Below, piece by piece: positions 12,939-21,756 of a stretch of 64,000 nt of DNA. A program made the translations under genes and the position numbers. The stretch is from positions 1 through 64,000 of the forward strand of contig NZ_PNFD01000005.1 of the NCBI RefSeq assembly GCF_003254645.1, written 5' to 3'. The stretch is from Microbacterium suaedae (GTDB lineage: Bacteria > Actinomycetota > Actinomycetes > Actinomycetales > Microbacteriaceae). The number at the start of each line of letters is the position of its first letter. The stretch's first letter is position 1. Below the pieces are notes generated by a model. That model was not told the origin of the DNA and ran no database searches. It worked only from the letters and a program-made list of their open reading frames with translations.

Positions 12939-13978
12939 CACACCACCATCCCGAACTGCTCGCTGAAGCGCACATCACCCTCGGCCATGTCGCGCATGTC
13001 CTTCACATCGGTGCGGAACATCAACGCCCGCTCGATGCCGATCCCGAACGCGAACCCGCTGTACACCTCGGGGTCGATGCCCGCAGCGCGCAGCACGTTC
13101 GGGTTGATCATGCCGCAGCCGCCCCATTCGATCCAGCGCGCACCGCCCGCGAAGGTCGGGTGCCACAGATCGAACTCAGCGCTCGGCTCGGTGAACGGGA
13201 AGTAGTTCGTGCGCAGGCGCGTCTCGGCGTCCTCGCCGAACAGCTGCTTGGCGATGTGGTCGAGCGTGCCCTTGAGGTGCGCCATCGTGATGCCCTTGTC
13301 GACGACGAGGCCCTCGGCCTGCGTGAAGACAGGCAGGTGGGTCGCGTCGAACTCGTCGGTGCGCGCGACCTTGCCGGGCGAGAGCACGTAGATCGGCACC
13401 TCGCGCTCGAGCATCGTGCGCATCTGCACGGGGCTCGTCTGCGTGCGCATGACGAGGTGGCGCTCGGCGGGATCCACGAAGAAGGTGTCCTGCATCTGGC
13501 GAGCCGGGTGATCCTCGTCGAGGTTGAGCGAGTCGAAATTGAACCACTCGTGCTCGAGTTCCGGCCCCTCGACGATCTCCCACCCCATGCCGACGAACAG
13601 GTCGCTGATCGACTCCTGCATGAGGCCGATCGGGTGGCGCGCGCCGGCACGCGTACGGCTCGGGATCGCCGTGATGTCGACGCGCTCGGCCTCGAGCCGG
13701 GCGGCGACCTCGGCGGCCGCGAGCTCTTCCTCCCGCGCCGCGAAGGCCTGGTTCACGCGACCGCGCGCCTGGCCGACGAGCTTGCCGAACTCGGCCTTGC
13801 TCTCCTTCGGCACATGGCGCATCTGCGCGTTGAAGTCGGCAAGCGGGCTGCCGTCGCCCTGGTGGGCGGCGCGCGCCCGCTTCAGGGCCGCGGTGTCGGG
13901 GGCTGCGGCGGCCGCGGCGAGCGCATCGGCGACCGCGGCTTCCACCCCCTCGGGCGTGATCGCAGGCATGTCAGACAC
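12938..13978 (-). CDS. pheS: phenylalanyl-tRNA synthetase alpha subunit
   Basis: 346-residue catalytic alpha chain, a class II synthetase. The class II motif region ending in GFAFGIGIERALMFR near the C-terminus is present, as is the N-terminal coiled-coil arm. The GTG start at 13978 is favoured over an ATG three codons later because a -10 box TAAGAT ends exactly 8 nt upstream, fitting a leaderless start. It forms an operon with pheT. Confidence 0.96.
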   Translation of the reverse strand: MSDMPAITPEGVEAAVADALAAAAAAPDTAALKRARAAHQGDGSPLADFNAQMRHVPKESKAEFGKLVGQARGRVNQAFAAREEELAAAEVAARLEAERVDITAIPSRTRAGARHPIGLMQESISDLFVGMGWEIVEGPELEHEWFNFDSLNLDEDHPARQMQDTFFVDPAERHLVMRTQTSPVQMRTMLEREVPIYVLSPGKVARTDEFDATHLPVFTQAEGLVVDKGITMAHLKGTLDHIAKQLFGEDAETRLRTNYFPFTEPSAEFDLWHPTFAGGARWIEWGGCGMINPNVLRAAGIDPEVYSGFAFGIGIERALMFRTDVKDMRDMAEGDVRFSEQFGMVV

Positions 13979-13986
13979 GAGAGACC

Positions 13987-13992
13987 ATCTTA
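13987..13992 (-). promoter_or_regulatory. -10 box of the pheS promoter (leaderless)
   Basis: TAAGAT on the minus strand, 8 nt before the GTG start of pheS, with no SD site between. Confidence 0.55.
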
Positions 13993-14048
13993 CGGGGCGC
14001 GGCTGGAGCCCCGTTCCGGGATCCCGTCCCGCGGCGCGCGAGCGCCGG

Positions 14049-14975
14049 TCACATCTGTCCGGGCGCGTGGCCGGGATCGGCCTTCCCCGCGCCCTTCTGC
14101 GCCGCGATGATCTCCGTGACGGTGCCGTCGTGGGCGCGCGGGTCGTCTTCCTCGGTGTTGTGCGCCTTCGGGGATGCGTAGGTGCGCTTCTCGACGAGGC
14201 GCACGATCGCCGAGAGAATGAGGCACAGGCCGATGTAGATGCCGCCGATGACGATGGCGGCGGGGATGTACGGCCGCCCTGTCTGCAGGTTTCCGCCGAT
14301 GAGCTTGGCGACATACAGCAGCTCGTCGTAGGTGATGAGCGAGCCGAGCGCCGTGTCCTTGAGCGTCACAACCAGCTGCGCGAGGATCACGGGGAGCATC
14401 ACGCGCACGGCCTGCGGCATGAGCACGAACGTCATGACGCCGGACTTGCGCAGTCCGATCGCGTAGGCCGCTTCACTCTGCCCCGTCGGCAGCGAGGCCA
14501 CCCCGGCGCGAATCGCCTCCGCGATGACCGATCCGTTATACGCGATGAGCGCGAGCACGACCGCCCAGTAGGCGTCCATCGTCACGCCGATCGACGGCAG
14601 GCCGTAGTAGAGGATCATCATGAAGATGAGCACGGGGATCGCGCGGAAGACCTCCGCGACGACCGTGAAGGGGGCGCGCACCCAGACGTGGTCCGAGAGC
14701 CGGCCGACGGCGAGAACGAAAGCGAAGACGATCGACCCGACCGCCGCCGTGGCGAACGCACCGAGCGTCTTGCCGAGCGCCGGCAGGATCTGATCCGTCC
14801 AGAGATAGCTGTAGCTGAACGCCGACCACTTCTGCGCCGTCAGCTGCCCCGTGTCGATGAACCGCCAGAGGAGCCACGCGAACAGCGCCGCGATGACGAC
14901 GATCGTCAGCACGCCGACGGCGCGATTGCGCGCGACGGCCTTGGGGCCGGGGACGTCGTACAGGACGGAGGTCAT
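14049..14975 (-). CDS. gluD: amino-acid ABC transporter permease (GluD-type)
   Basis: 308-residue inner-membrane permease of the HisMQ family. A first membrane segment lies at about 17-40, followed by four to five more; the cytoplasmic EAA loop (EAIRAGVASLPTGQSEAAYAIG) contacts the ATPase. The ATG at 14975 overlaps the stop of the preceding permease (ATGA). It is the last gene of a four-gene importer, ATPase-binding protein-permease-permease, as in gluABCD of Corynebacterium. The charged tail ends with a short Ala/Gly/Lys-rich stretch. Glutamate specificity is inferred from gene order only. Confidence 0.88.
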   Translation of the reverse strand: MTSVLYDVPGPKAVARNRAVGVLTIVVIAALFAWLLWRFIDTGQLTAQKWSAFSYSYLWTDQILPALGKTLGAFATAAVGSIVFAFVLAVGRLSDHVWVRAPFTVVAEVFRAIPVLIFMMILYYGLPSIGVTMDAYWAVVLALIAYNGSVIAEAIRAGVASLPTGQSEAAYAIGLRKSGVMTFVLMPQAVRVMLPVILAQLVVTLKDTALGSLITYDELLYVAKLIGGNLQTGRPYIPAAIVIGGIYIGLCLILSAIVRLVEKRTYASPKAHNTEEDDPRAHDGTVTEIIAAQKGAGKADPGHAPGQM

Positions 14976-15619
14976 CGGTACACCTTCCATCGCGTCTCGA
15001 GCGTGCGCTGCAGCCAGCTGAGCAGCAGCACGAGGGCGACGAAGAACGCCGCGATCCACAGCAGCACGATCATGGCCGGCTCACCACGCTCCGAGAGATT
15101 GGCTCGCATCGATCCCAGCTCGAGAACCGAGAAGCCCGCGGCGATCGTCGTGTTCTTCAACAACGCGATGAGCACGCTCATCATGGGCGGGACGATCGAC
15201 CGGAACGCCTGCGGGAGCACGATGAGGCTCATCACCTGGCCGAACGGCAGGCCGATCGCGCGGGCCGCCTCTGCCTGCCCGACCGGGACCGTGTTGATTC
15301 CCGCGCGCAGCGCCTCGCCGACGTAGGTCGCCGTATAGAAGCCGAGCGCGAGGATCGCGAGGGTCATGAAATCGAGGCGGACGATGTCGAGCGCCGGGAA
15401 CCCGAAGGCGAAGAAGAAGAAGATCAGCGTCAGAGGGGTGTTGCGCACGAGGTTGACGTACGTCGTGCCCACCGCGCGAGCGATCGGCACGGGCGAGACG
15501 CGCATGGCGCCGACGATCGCGCCGAGCACGAGAGCCATCGCGCCGCTCGCGAAGAACAGCACCACCGTGCGCCCCAGAGCGGGGATCCACAGATCGAGGT
15601 TGTCGATCAGGGTGTCCAC
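14972..15619 (-). CDS. gluC: amino-acid ABC transporter permease (GluC-type)
   Basis: 215-residue permease of the HisMQ family with about five membrane segments and the EAA loop EALRAGINTVPVGQAEAARAIG. A GTG start at 15619 is preceded by a good SD site (AAGGAGG, about 6 nt upstream). It pairs with the permease that follows to form the membrane channel. Confidence 0.9.
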   Translation of the reverse strand: MDTLIDNLDLWIPALGRTVVLFFASGAMALVLGAIVGAMRVSPVPIARAVGTTYVNLVRNTPLTLIFFFFAFGFPALDIVRLDFMTLAILALGFYTATYVGEALRAGINTVPVGQAEAARAIGLPFGQVMSLIVLPQAFRSIVPPMMSVLIALLKNTTIAAGFSVLELGSMRANLSERGEPAMIVLLWIAAFFVALVLLLSWLQRTLETRWKVYR

Positions 15620-15701
15620 GTCTCGCCTCCTTCAGGGATGTCATGGGTGCGGTGGCCGGCCCGGAGCCGGCCACCGCGTCGGGATCGGTCGGATCCGTCG
15701 A

Positions 15702-16571
15702 TCAGTAGCGGTCGACCGCAGGCTGCTCGGGCGTCACGCCCGCGTCGCCGAGCTCCTGGTCGAAGATCGCCGTCCAGGTGTCGCCGCCCTCTTCGAGCGT
15801 GTCATTGAAGAAGCCGCGCAGCGCGTCATCCCCCTTCGGCACGCCGATGCCGTAGTTCTCGACCGAGAACGGCTCGCCGACGATCTTCGTGTCCTCGGGG
15901 TAGGCCGCCGCGTAGCCGATGAGGATCAGCTCGTCGGTCGTGACCGCGTCGACCGTGCCCGCGAGCAGCGCGTCGACGCACGCCGTGTACGTGTCGAACT
16001 CGCGGGTCTCGGCGTCGTAGTTATCGCGGATGTTCTGGATCGGCGTCGAGCCCGTCGCCGAGCACACCGTCACGTCGCTCGTCAGGTCGGCGTCCGACTC
16101 GATCTCCGAGTCGGCGCTGACGAGCAGGCCCTGGCCAGTGACGAAGTACGGCCCGGCGAAGTCGATCTGCTCCTTGCGCTCGTCCGTGATCGAGTAGGTG
16201 CCGACGTAGAAGTCGATGTCGCCGTTGACGAGCGCCTGCTCGCGGTTCGCCGACGGGATCGCCTCCCAGTTGATCTCGTCCTCGCCGAAGCCGAGCTCGG
16301 CGGCCATCCAGCGCGCGATCTCGACGTCGAATCCGGTGCGATCGCCCGTCGTCGCGTCGAAGTAGCCGAGGCCGGGCTGGTCCTCCTTCACGCCGATCGA
16401 GATCTCGCCAGCTTCGACGGCCGCGTCGTAGGTCGGGCTGCCTTCGAGCGCGACGTCCTCCGCGACGTCCTGCTCGGGTGCGTCGCCCGGCGTGCCGCTG
16501 TTGCAGGCAGCGAGGGCGAACAGGGCGCTGGCGGCGAGACCGGCTGCTGCGATGTTGCGGAACTTTCGCAT
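15702..16571 (-). CDS. gluB: substrate-binding lipoprotein of an amino-acid ABC transporter (GluB-type)
   Basis: 289-residue solute-binding protein, family 3. The start MRKFRNIAAAGLAASALFALAAC gives a lipobox with the cysteine at about 23, so the mature protein would be lipid-anchored outside the membrane. The ISIGVKEDQPGLGY region at the start of the mature fold and the DVEIARWMA segment are typical. The ATG at 16571 has a strong SD site (GGAGGA, spacing about 6), which rules out the longer upstream frame. Confidence 0.92.
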   Translation of the reverse strand: MRKFRNIAAAGLAASALFALAACNSGTPGDAPEQDVAEDVALEGSPTYDAAVEAGEISIGVKEDQPGLGYFDATTGDRTGFDVEIARWMAAELGFGEDEINWEAIPSANREQALVNGDIDFYVGTYSITDERKEQIDFAGPYFVTGQGLLVSADSEIESDADLTSDVTVCSATGSTPIQNIRDNYDAETREFDTYTACVDALLAGTVDAVTTDELILIGYAAAYPEDTKIVGEPFSVENYGIGVPKGDDALRGFFNDTLEEGGDTWTAIFDQELGDAGVTPEQPAVDRY

Positions 16572-16632
16572 GGGATTCCTCCTGGTTGGTGGTGGCGCCG
16601 GATGCTGTGCTGTCGATGGCGCCGGGGGGGAG

Positions 16633-17373
16633 CTACTGGGTGAGGATCTTCGAGAGGAAGTCCTTCGCACGCCCGGACTGCGGGTTCGTAAAGAACTCCT
16701 CCGGCGTCGCTTCCTCGACGATCTCTCCGTCGGCCATGAACACCACGCGGTCGGCAGCCTTGCGCGCGAAACCCATCTCGTGGGTCACGACGATCATCGT
16801 CATGCCCTCTTTCGCGAGGTCGACCATGACGTCGAGGACCTCGTTGATCATCTCGGGGTCGAGCGCGCTCGTCGGCTCGTCGAAGAGCATGACCTTCGGC
16901 TGCATCGCGAGCGCACGAGCGATCGCGACGCGCTGCTGCTGTCCACCCGACAGCTGTGCCGGCAGCTTGTCGGCCTGATGCGCGATGCCGACGCGGTCCA
17001 GCAGTCCGCGGGCCTCCTTCACCGCCTCGGCCTTTTTCAGACCGCGCACCTTGATCGGGCCGAGCGTGACGTTCTCGAGAATCGTCAGGTGGCTGAAAAG
17101 GTTGAACGACTGGAAGACCATCCCGACCTCGGCACGCAGCCCGGCGAGCGCCTTGCCCTCCTTGGGCAGCTCGCGACCGTCAATCGAGATCGACCCCGTC
17201 GTGATCGTCTCGAGGCGGTTGATCGTGCGACACAGCGTCGACTTGCCGGATCCCGATGGTCCGATCACGACGACGACCTCGCCCCGATGGACCGTGAGAT
17301 CAATGTCCTTCAGCGCGTGGAAGTCACCGTAGTGCTTCTGGACGTGCTCCATGACGACAAGCGGCTCTGCCAT
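16633..17373 (-). CDS. gluA: amino-acid ABC transporter ATP-binding protein (GluA-type)
   Basis: 246-residue ATPase. Walker [10 protein letters not shown] at about 38-46, signature LSGGQQQR in the middle, Walker [15 protein letters not shown] and the switch histidine in VVTHEMGFA are all intact. First gene of the importer operon. A -10 box TAGGCT ends 7 nt before the ATG, so the operon transcript is probably leaderless at this gene; the GACCTCC between them is not an SD site. Confidence 0.94.
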   Translation of the reverse strand: MAEPLVVMEHVQKHYGDFHALKDIDLTVHRGEVVVVIGPSGSGKSTLCRTINRLETITTGSISIDGRELPKEGKALAGLRAEVGMVFQSFNLFSHLTILENVTLGPIKVRGLKKAEAVKEARGLLDRVGIAHQADKLPAQLSGGQQQRVAIARALAMQPKVMLFDEPTSALDPEMINEVLDVMVDLAKEGMTMIVVTHEMGFARKAADRVVFMADGEIVEEATPEEFFTNPQSGRAKDFLSKILTQ

Positions 17374-17380
17374 GGAGGTC

Positions 17381-17386
17381 AGCCTA
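17381..17386 (-). promoter_or_regulatory. -10 box of the gluABCD promoter (leaderless)
   Basis: TAGGCT on the minus strand, 7 nt before the gluA ATG. Confidence 0.5.
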
Positions 17387-17458
17387 GGGCCACGCGGCCT
17401 CCTCTGCTACGCCACGCGCAGACGAAACAGATGCGTTACATTTCGCGTCGCCGCCCGC

Positions 17459-18277
17459 TCAGACGGATCGCTGCGCGAACGCGGTCTCGTAAAGGCAGAC
17501 GCTCGCGGCGGTCGCGAGGTTGAGCGACTCCGCGTGCCCGTAGATCGGCAGACGCAGCGAGCGATCGCACAGTGCCAGGGAATCATCCGTGAGACCGCGC
17601 GCCTCGTTTCCGAACACCCAGGCGGTCGGATTCTCGAGCGCCCCCTCGGCGCGCACACCGAGAAGATCCTCGCCCTTCACGTCGGCGGCGATCACCTGGA
17701 GACCGGCACCGCGCAGACGACCGGTCACATCGGCCAGGTCGGCGTCGACCGCGAAGGGCACATGGAACATCGACCCCGTCGTCGATCGCACGACCTTCGG
17801 ATTGAACGGGTCGACCGTGCGTCCGGTGAGGACGACGGCGTCGGCACCCGCCGCATCGGCGGCCCGGAGGATCGTGCCGAGGTTGCCCGGGTCGCGGACC
17901 TCCTCGCAGATCACGACGAGCTTCGGCTCGTTCGCGACGATGTCCTTCAGGGCCGTCGGATTCTGCCGCGCAACCGCGACGAAGCCCTGCGGGGTGACAG
18001 TGTCGGCCATCGCGGCGACGACGTCCTCGTCCGCGTAGTCCCACACGAGATCGGGGTTCTCCCGCTGCGCATCGTCGATGAGCGCGCGGATATCGCCGTG
18101 CTTCTCGAGGCCCGTCGGCGTCGCGTACAGCTGTTCGACGATGTCGGGGCGAGACGTGAGCGCCTCACGCACGGCCTGCGGCCCTTCGAGCAGGAAGCGC
18201 CCCGTCTCGCGGCGGGCGTTTCGCTGCCCGAGCTTGCGGATCGAACGGACGCGGTCGGCGCGGGGATTCTCGAGCAT
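17459..18277 (-). CDS. TrmH/SpoU-family RNA 2'-O-methyltransferase
   Basis: 272-residue SPOUT methyltransferase, likely acting on rRNA or tRNA ribose. An N-terminal substrate-binding region (about 1-100) precedes the SpoU domain with its three motifs: RDPGNLGTILRAADAAG, FGNEARGL, and LPIYGHAESLNLATAASV at the C-terminus, which form the knotted SAM site. The target RNA cannot be told from the sequence. It lies downstream of the rplT terminator and has its own -10 box TAGACT 6 nt before the ATG. Confidence 0.92.
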   Translation of the reverse strand: MLENPRADRVRSIRKLGQRNARRETGRFLLEGPQAVREALTSRPDIVEQLYATPTGLEKHGDIRALIDDAQRENPDLVWDYADEDVVAAMADTVTPQGFVAVARQNPTALKDIVANEPKLVVICEEVRDPGNLGTILRAADAAGADAVVLTGRTVDPFNPKVVRSTTGSMFHVPFAVDADLADVTGRLRGAGLQVIAADVKGEDLLGVRAEGALENPTAWVFGNEARGLTDDSLALCDRSLRLPIYGHAESLNLATAASVCLYETAFAQRSV

Positions 18278-18283
18278 GCGCCA

Positions 18284-18289
18284 AGTCTA
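18284..18289 (-). promoter_or_regulatory. -10 box of the TrmH-family gene (leaderless)
   Basis: TAGACT on the minus strand, 6 nt before the ATG at 18277. Confidence 0.5.
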
Positions 18290-18313
18290 GGGATCCGGCC
18301 GGCCGAGACACGA

Positions 18314-18343
18314 AGAGGGGCACCCCGTGCGGGGTGCCCCTCT
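18314..18343 (-). terminator. terminator of the infC-rpmI-rplT operon
   Basis: A perfect 13-bp GC-rich stem (18314-18326 with 18331-18343) and a 4-nt loop, just after rplT. Confidence 0.85.
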
Positions 18344-18362
18344 CTCCGGAAGACGCGCCTGC

Positions 18363-18746
18363 TTACGCGGCCTTCGCGGCGTTGACGTCGCCGGGCAGCG
18401 CGCCCTTGGCGACCTCGACGAGCTTCGCGAACGTTGCGGGCTCGTTCACCGCGAGCTCCGCGAGCATGCGACGGTCGACCTGCACGCCGGCCAGGTTCAG
18501 ACCCTGGATGAAGCGGTTGTAGGTCAGGCCGTTGGCGCGGGCGCCGGCGTTGATGCGCTGGATCCACAGGCGACGGAAGTCGCCCTTGCGCTTGCGACGG
18601 TCGCGGTACGCGTAGACGAGCGAGTGAGTGACCTGCTCCTTCGCCTTGCGGTACAGGCGCGAACGCTGGCCGCGGTAGCCCGAGGCGCGCTCAAGGGTGA
18701 CGCGACGCTTCTTCTGCGCGTTGACTGCGCGCTTGACTCTTGCCAT
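18363..18746 (-). CDS. rplT: 50S ribosomal protein L20
   Basis: 127-residue highly basic protein that starts [15 protein letters not shown] and carries the family's [12 protein letters not shown] and [12 protein letters not shown] stretches. It is an early 50S assembly protein. Third gene of infC-rpmI-rplT; L20 often represses this operon in other bacteria, but no L20-binding site could be identified here. Confidence 0.98.
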   Translation of the reverse strand: MARVKRAVNAQKKRRVTLERASGYRGQRSRLYRKAKEQVTHSLVYAYRDRRKRKGDFRRLWIQRINAGARANGLTYNRFIQGLNLAGVQVDRRMLAELAVNEPATFAKLVEVAKGALPGDVNAAKAA

Positions 18747-18777
18747 GAGTGAGTTTCCTTAACCGATTGCGGGTCGC

Positions 18778-18972
18778 TCAGCGACCGAGGAGCTTCTTGA
18801 CCGTCTTGACGTCGTTGCCCGAGACCAGCTGGTCCTGGTTCAGACGACGCTTGCGGCGGGTCGACATGTGCTCAAGGTTGTGGCGCATGCCCGACTGCTG
18901 CTTCTTGAGCTTGCCGCTGCCGGTGATCTTGAAGCGCTTCTTGGCGCCCGAGTGGGTCTTCTGCTTCGGCAT
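18778..18972 (-). CDS. rpmI: 50S ribosomal protein L35
   Basis: 64-residue protein [15 protein letters not shown]..., a full-length L35. The ATG at 18972 is the family's start; a longer frame upstream is spurious. An AAGGAAAG SD site lies upstream. Between infC and this gene (18973-19056) there are two small hairpins, at 18998-19012 and 19025-19040, which may tune relative expression. Confidence 0.97.
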   Translation of the reverse strand: MPKQKTHSGAKKRFKITGSGKLKKQQSGMRHNLEHMSTRRKRRLNQDQLVSGNDVKTVKKLLGR

Positions 18973-18997
18973 TGTTCGTGACTTTCCTTGACGTGTG

Positions 18998-19040
18998 CGC
19001 CCGTGACGGGCGACGTGGGTGCTGCCCGCCTTTCGGCGGG
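18998..19040 (-). promoter_or_regulatory. two consecutive small hairpins in the infC-rpmI intergenic mRNA
   Basis: CGCCCG/CGGGCG with loop TGA (18998-19012) and CCCGCC/GGCGGG with loop TTTC (19025-19040) lie between infC and rpmI. They could be mRNA processing or attenuation elements; function is inference. Confidence 0.35.
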
Positions 19041-19056
19041 AAGACATTCGGGGTGA

Positions 19057-19662
19057 CTACTCGCCCGCGGGAGCCTTGCCGGCGTGCTTCGCATCGCGAG
19101 CCGCCTTCTTGTTCGCCGCACGCTGCGCGTTCTGCTCGGCCTTCGCCTCGGACTTGTTCTTGACCGGCGCGATGATCATGACCATGTTGCGACCGTCGAT
19201 CTTGGGTCGCGACTCGACCGTGCCGAGGTCGGACACCTCTTCGGCGAACTTCATCAGGAGGCGCACGCCCATCTCCGGGCGCTGCTGTTCGCGGCCACGG
19301 AACAGGATCATGGCCTTGACCTTGTCGCCGGCCTTAAGGAAGCCCTCGGCGCGCTTGCGCTTCGTGTCGTAGTCGTGCTGGTCGATCTTCAGACGGAAGC
19401 GGACTTCCTTGAGGACCGTATTGGCCTGGTTACGACGTGCTTCCTTAGCCTTCTGCGCGGTCTCGTACTTGAACTTCCCGTAATCCATGATCTTGGCTAC
19501 GGGAGGACGCGAGTCGGGAGCCACCTCGACGAGGTCGAGGTCGGCCTCCTGTGCGAGGCGAAGAGCCACCTCGCTGCGGACGACGCCGATCTGTTCGCCG
19601 CCCGGGCCGATGAGTCGGACCTCGGGAACGCGAATGCGCTCGTTGATGCGGGGATCGCTGAT
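19057..19662 (-). CDS. infC: translation initiation factor IF-3, with a probable AUC start codon
   Basis: IF-3 binds the 30S subunit and checks start-codon choice. The family sequence begins at [16 protein letters not shown]. No ATG, GTG or TTG fits there; instead an ATC codon at 19662-19660 directly precedes it, with a near-perfect SD site GAGGAG (19669-19674) 6 nt upstream. A non-canonical AUU/AUC/AUA start is a known feature of infC and allows IF-3 to repress its own translation. From this start the protein has 201 residues with the N-terminal domain, the linker ([16 protein letters not shown]) and the C-terminal domain, plus a basic, Ala-rich tail of about 25 residues. Read from an upstream ATG the frame would add an implausible extension. 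Confidence 0.93.
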   Translation of the reverse strand: MSDPRINERIRVPEVRLIGPGGEQIGVVRSEVALRLAQEADLDLVEVAPDSRPPVAKIMDYGKFKYETAQKAKEARRNQANTVLKEVRFRLKIDQHDYDTKRKRAEGFLKAGDKVKAMILFRGREQQRPEMGVRLLMKFAEEVSDLGTVESRPKIDGRNMVMIIAPVKNKSEAKAEQNAQRAANKKAARDAKHAGKAPAGE

Positions 19663-19668
19663 GCGGAA

Positions 19669-19674
19669 CTCCTC
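19669..19674 (-). promoter_or_regulatory. SD site that decides the AUC start of infC
   Basis: GAGGAG on the minus strand, 6 nt before ATC at 19660-19662. Confidence 0.7.
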
Positions 19675-19891
19675 GGGTTCGGTAGTCGATGAGCCACCGT
19701 GATGCGAGGTTCGCGCCACGGGCGGGAGAAAATCACCATCCACCCGTGCGACGCGTGACAGTTCGCGCACACCATCCACCCTGCGGACGACGCCGGTTCG
19801 CGCCGCCCCAATCCGCCTCACGGCGGACGGAGTGTCATGTGACCCGGTAGCCTGGAACGGCAAGCGCGGGTGGGATGAGGATCCTCTTTCG

Positions 19892-19925
19892 TCCGGAACA
19901 TGGTTCCGGAGCCCGGAGCAGTCTA
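19892..19925 (-). promoter_or_regulatory. candidate infC promoter and leader hairpin
   Basis: On the minus strand, TAGACT (19920-19925) is a plausible -10 box; the transcript would then have a leader of about 250 nt, starting with a perfect 8-bp hairpin TCCGGAAC/GTTCCGGA (19892-19910). Long leaders with hairpins are common for this operon. On the plus strand TAGCCT (19848-19853) may be the -10 for the divergent DUF1844 gene. Nothing else is seen in 19663-19939. Confidence 0.35.
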
Positions 19926-19939
19926 CCAGAAAGCAGTTC

Positions 19940-20362
19940 ATGAGCACCACTCGCGGCGATCAGGCCACACACACCCACTCTTTCGATGCCGAACGCCTGG
20001 CCCGCTGGGAGGATCAGGCGAGCGCATCGGCCGCGACGGATGCGGCACGGGACATAGCCGACGTCGCCGCGGTCGAGGTCATCGCCTCGTCCTGCGTGCA
20101 CCTGATGAGCGCCGCCGCCGTCAAGCTCGGCCTGGGCGAGGAGCCCGAAGCGGAGGGACTGCTCGACCTCGATGAGGCCCGCAAGCTCATCAATGCGCTT
20201 GCCGGGCTTGTGACTGCCGCCGCCCCCGAGATCAGCGACATGCACGCGCGACCGATCCGCGACGGACTGCGGTCCCTGCAGCTCCGCTTCCGCGAGATCT
20301 CGACGATCCCCGATGCGCCCGGCAAGGGTCCGGGCGAGAAGTTCACAGGCCCGGTCATCTGA
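19940..20362 (+). CDS. DUF1844 domain-containing protein
   Basis: 140-residue small acidic, helical protein. The central part ([34 protein letters not shown]) is the DUF1844 signature, a conserved actinobacterial family of unknown function that is typically beside infC. The ATG at 19940 has a weak purine-rich SD site (AGAAAG). It is divergent from infC and followed within 10 bp by the first palindrome described below. Confidence 0.9.
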   Translation: MSTTRGDQATHTHSFDAERLARWEDQASASAATDAARDIADVAAVEVIASSCVHLMSAAAVKLGLGEEPEAEGLLDLDEARKLINALAGLVTAAAPEISDMHARPIRDGLRSLQLRFREISTIPDAPGKGPGEKFTGPVI

Positions 20363-20370
20363 CCCGAACC

Positions 20371-20442
20371 CGCGAGCGAGCACCCTTCTCACCACAGGGC
20401 ATCGGACCCGATGCCCCGTCACTGGAAGGGTGCTCGCTCGCG
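20371..20442. repeat. 72-bp composite palindrome, copy 1 (left of the xylanase gene)
   Basis: A perfect 18-bp outer stem (CGCGAGCGAGCACCCTTC at 20371-20388, pairing with 20425-20442) encloses a 9-bp inner stem GGGCATCGG/CCGATGCCC (20397-20405 with 20408-20416). It lies 8 bp after the DUF1844 stop and can act as a terminator in both directions. It is nearly identical to the element at 21757-21827, including the parts outside the stems. Confidence 0.9.
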
Positions 20443-20452
20443 TATGGGCACC

Positions 20453-20505
20453 CTTGCCGTGCCGTCGATAACGTTATACATTGCATTTGTTGACTTAAAC
20501 AACAT
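20453..20505 (+). promoter_or_regulatory. xylanase promoter with an operator-like palindrome
   Basis: An AT-rich island in otherwise GC-rich DNA. TATACA (20475-20480) is the best -10 box; an upstream TTGCCG (20454-20459) is a weak -35 at 15 bp spacing. Just downstream, about where transcription would start, lies the dyad TTGTTGACTTAAACAACA (20487-20504), which resembles operators of ROK-family XylR-type sugar repressors. Repression by a xylose-responsive regulator is inference. Confidence 0.45.
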
Positions 20506-20573
20506 ACGGGTTCATCGCCGAACCCTCTCCCGATCACCCGCCGACGCCGACGTCGGCAGACGAAAGGTCGACT

Positions 20574-21746
20574 ATGCGCACACGCACTCTCCGCATGCTC
20601 GCGGCCGGGGCCACCGCCCTCGCCCTATTTTCCGGAGCCGGCGCCGCCGCGGCGGCGCCAGGGGGCGCCCCGGGCATCGACGCGAAGGACACGCTCGCCC
20701 GCTCCGCTCCGAAGGGGCTGCACATCGGCGGAGCGGCCGCGGGCGGCGGCCACCACGCGGATGCCGAGTACCCGGATCCGTTCACGTCCGACGAGCCATA
20801 CCGCTCCCTGCTCGCGACGGAGTTCACCTCGCTCACGCCCGAGAATCAGATGAAGTGGGATCATCTCCGGCCCTCCCGCGAGGAGTTCGCCTTCGCCGAC
20901 GCCGACGACATCGTCAACTTCGCGGAGGAGAACGGACAGGTCGTGCGCGGCCACACGCTCCTCTGGCACAGCCAGAATCCCGCCTGGCTCGAGGAGGGAG
21001 ACTTCTCCGACGCCGAGCTGCGCGACATCCTGCACGAGCACATCACCACCGTCGTCGGCCGCTACGCGGGCCGCGTCGCGCACTGGGAGGTCGCGAACGA
21101 GATCTTCGACGAGTCCGGCAATCTGCGCGACACGGAGAACATCTGGATCCGCGAGCTCGGCCCCTCGATCATCGCGGACGCGTTCCGGTGGGCGCACGAA
21201 GCCGACCCCGAGGCCGTGCTGTTCTTCAACGACTACAACGTCGAGGGACTCAACGCGAAGGCCGACGCGTACTACGCACTCGTCCAGGATCTGCTCGCGG
21301 ATGGTGTTCCCGTCGGCGGCATGGGCCTGCAGTCGCACCTCGGCACGATGTACGGCTACGACCCGAGCCTCCCCGACAACCTCGCGCGTTTCGGCGAGCT
21401 CGGTCTCGAGACCGCCATCACCGAGCTCGACGTCCGCATGGAACTGCCCGACGGCGCCGAGCCGACGCCCGCGCAGGTCGCCAAGCAGGACGAGTTCTTC
21501 GAGTTCGTGCTGACGTCGTGCCTCGAGGAGGCCAGCTGCGGATCCTTCACACTCTGGGGCGCGTCTGACCGATACTCGTGGGTGCCGAACACGTTCCCCG
21601 GGCAGGGCTCGGCGACTCCGTGGACGGACGATCTCGAACGCAAGTCGGCGTACTGCGTCCTGCAGTCGACTCTGCTGAGCGCCCAGCCCGGCGGCGCGGC
21701 CCGCGCGCAGCACCACCCGGCCTACGCCGACTGCCGCGCGGCCTGA
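20574..21746 (+). CDS. secreted endo-1,4-beta-xylanase, glycoside hydrolase family 10
   Basis: 390-residue enzyme that cuts xylan outside the cell. A signal peptide (about 1-28, RTRTLRML then a hydrophobic core ending AAAAA) is followed by a single GH10 TIM barrel (about 45-375). The motif HTLLWHSQNPAWL is at 127-139; the acid/base is Glu176 in WEVANE and the nucleophile Glu284 in ITELD. There is no carbohydrate-binding module or cell-wall anchor. SD site GAAAGG lies 6 nt before the ATG. It is a single-gene unit between two matching palindromes, with no other xylan genes nearby, which fits a gene inserted as a cassette. Confidence 0.95.
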   Translation: MRTRTLRMLAAGATALALFSGAGAAAAAPGGAPGIDAKDTLARSAPKGLHIGGAAAGGGHHADAEYPDPFTSDEPYRSLLATEFTSLTPENQMKWDHLRPSREEFAFADADDIVNFAEENGQVVRGHTLLWHSQNPAWLEEGDFSDAELRDILHEHITTVVGRYAGRVAHWEVANEIFDESGNLRDTENIWIRELGPSIIADAFRWAHEADPEAVLFFNDYNVEGLNAKADAYYALVQDLLADGVPVGGMGLQSHLGTMYGYDPSLPDNLARFGELGLETAITELDVRMELPDGAEPTPAQVAKQDEFFEFVLTSCLEEASCGSFTLWGASDRYSWVPNTFPGQGSATPWTDDLERKSAYCVLQSTLLSAQPGGAARAQHHPAYADCRAA

Positions 21747-21756
21747 CCCCCACTCC

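Noticed and set aside
12764..14110. 448-residue frame antisense to pheS
   Set aside because: No domain; pheS is certain.
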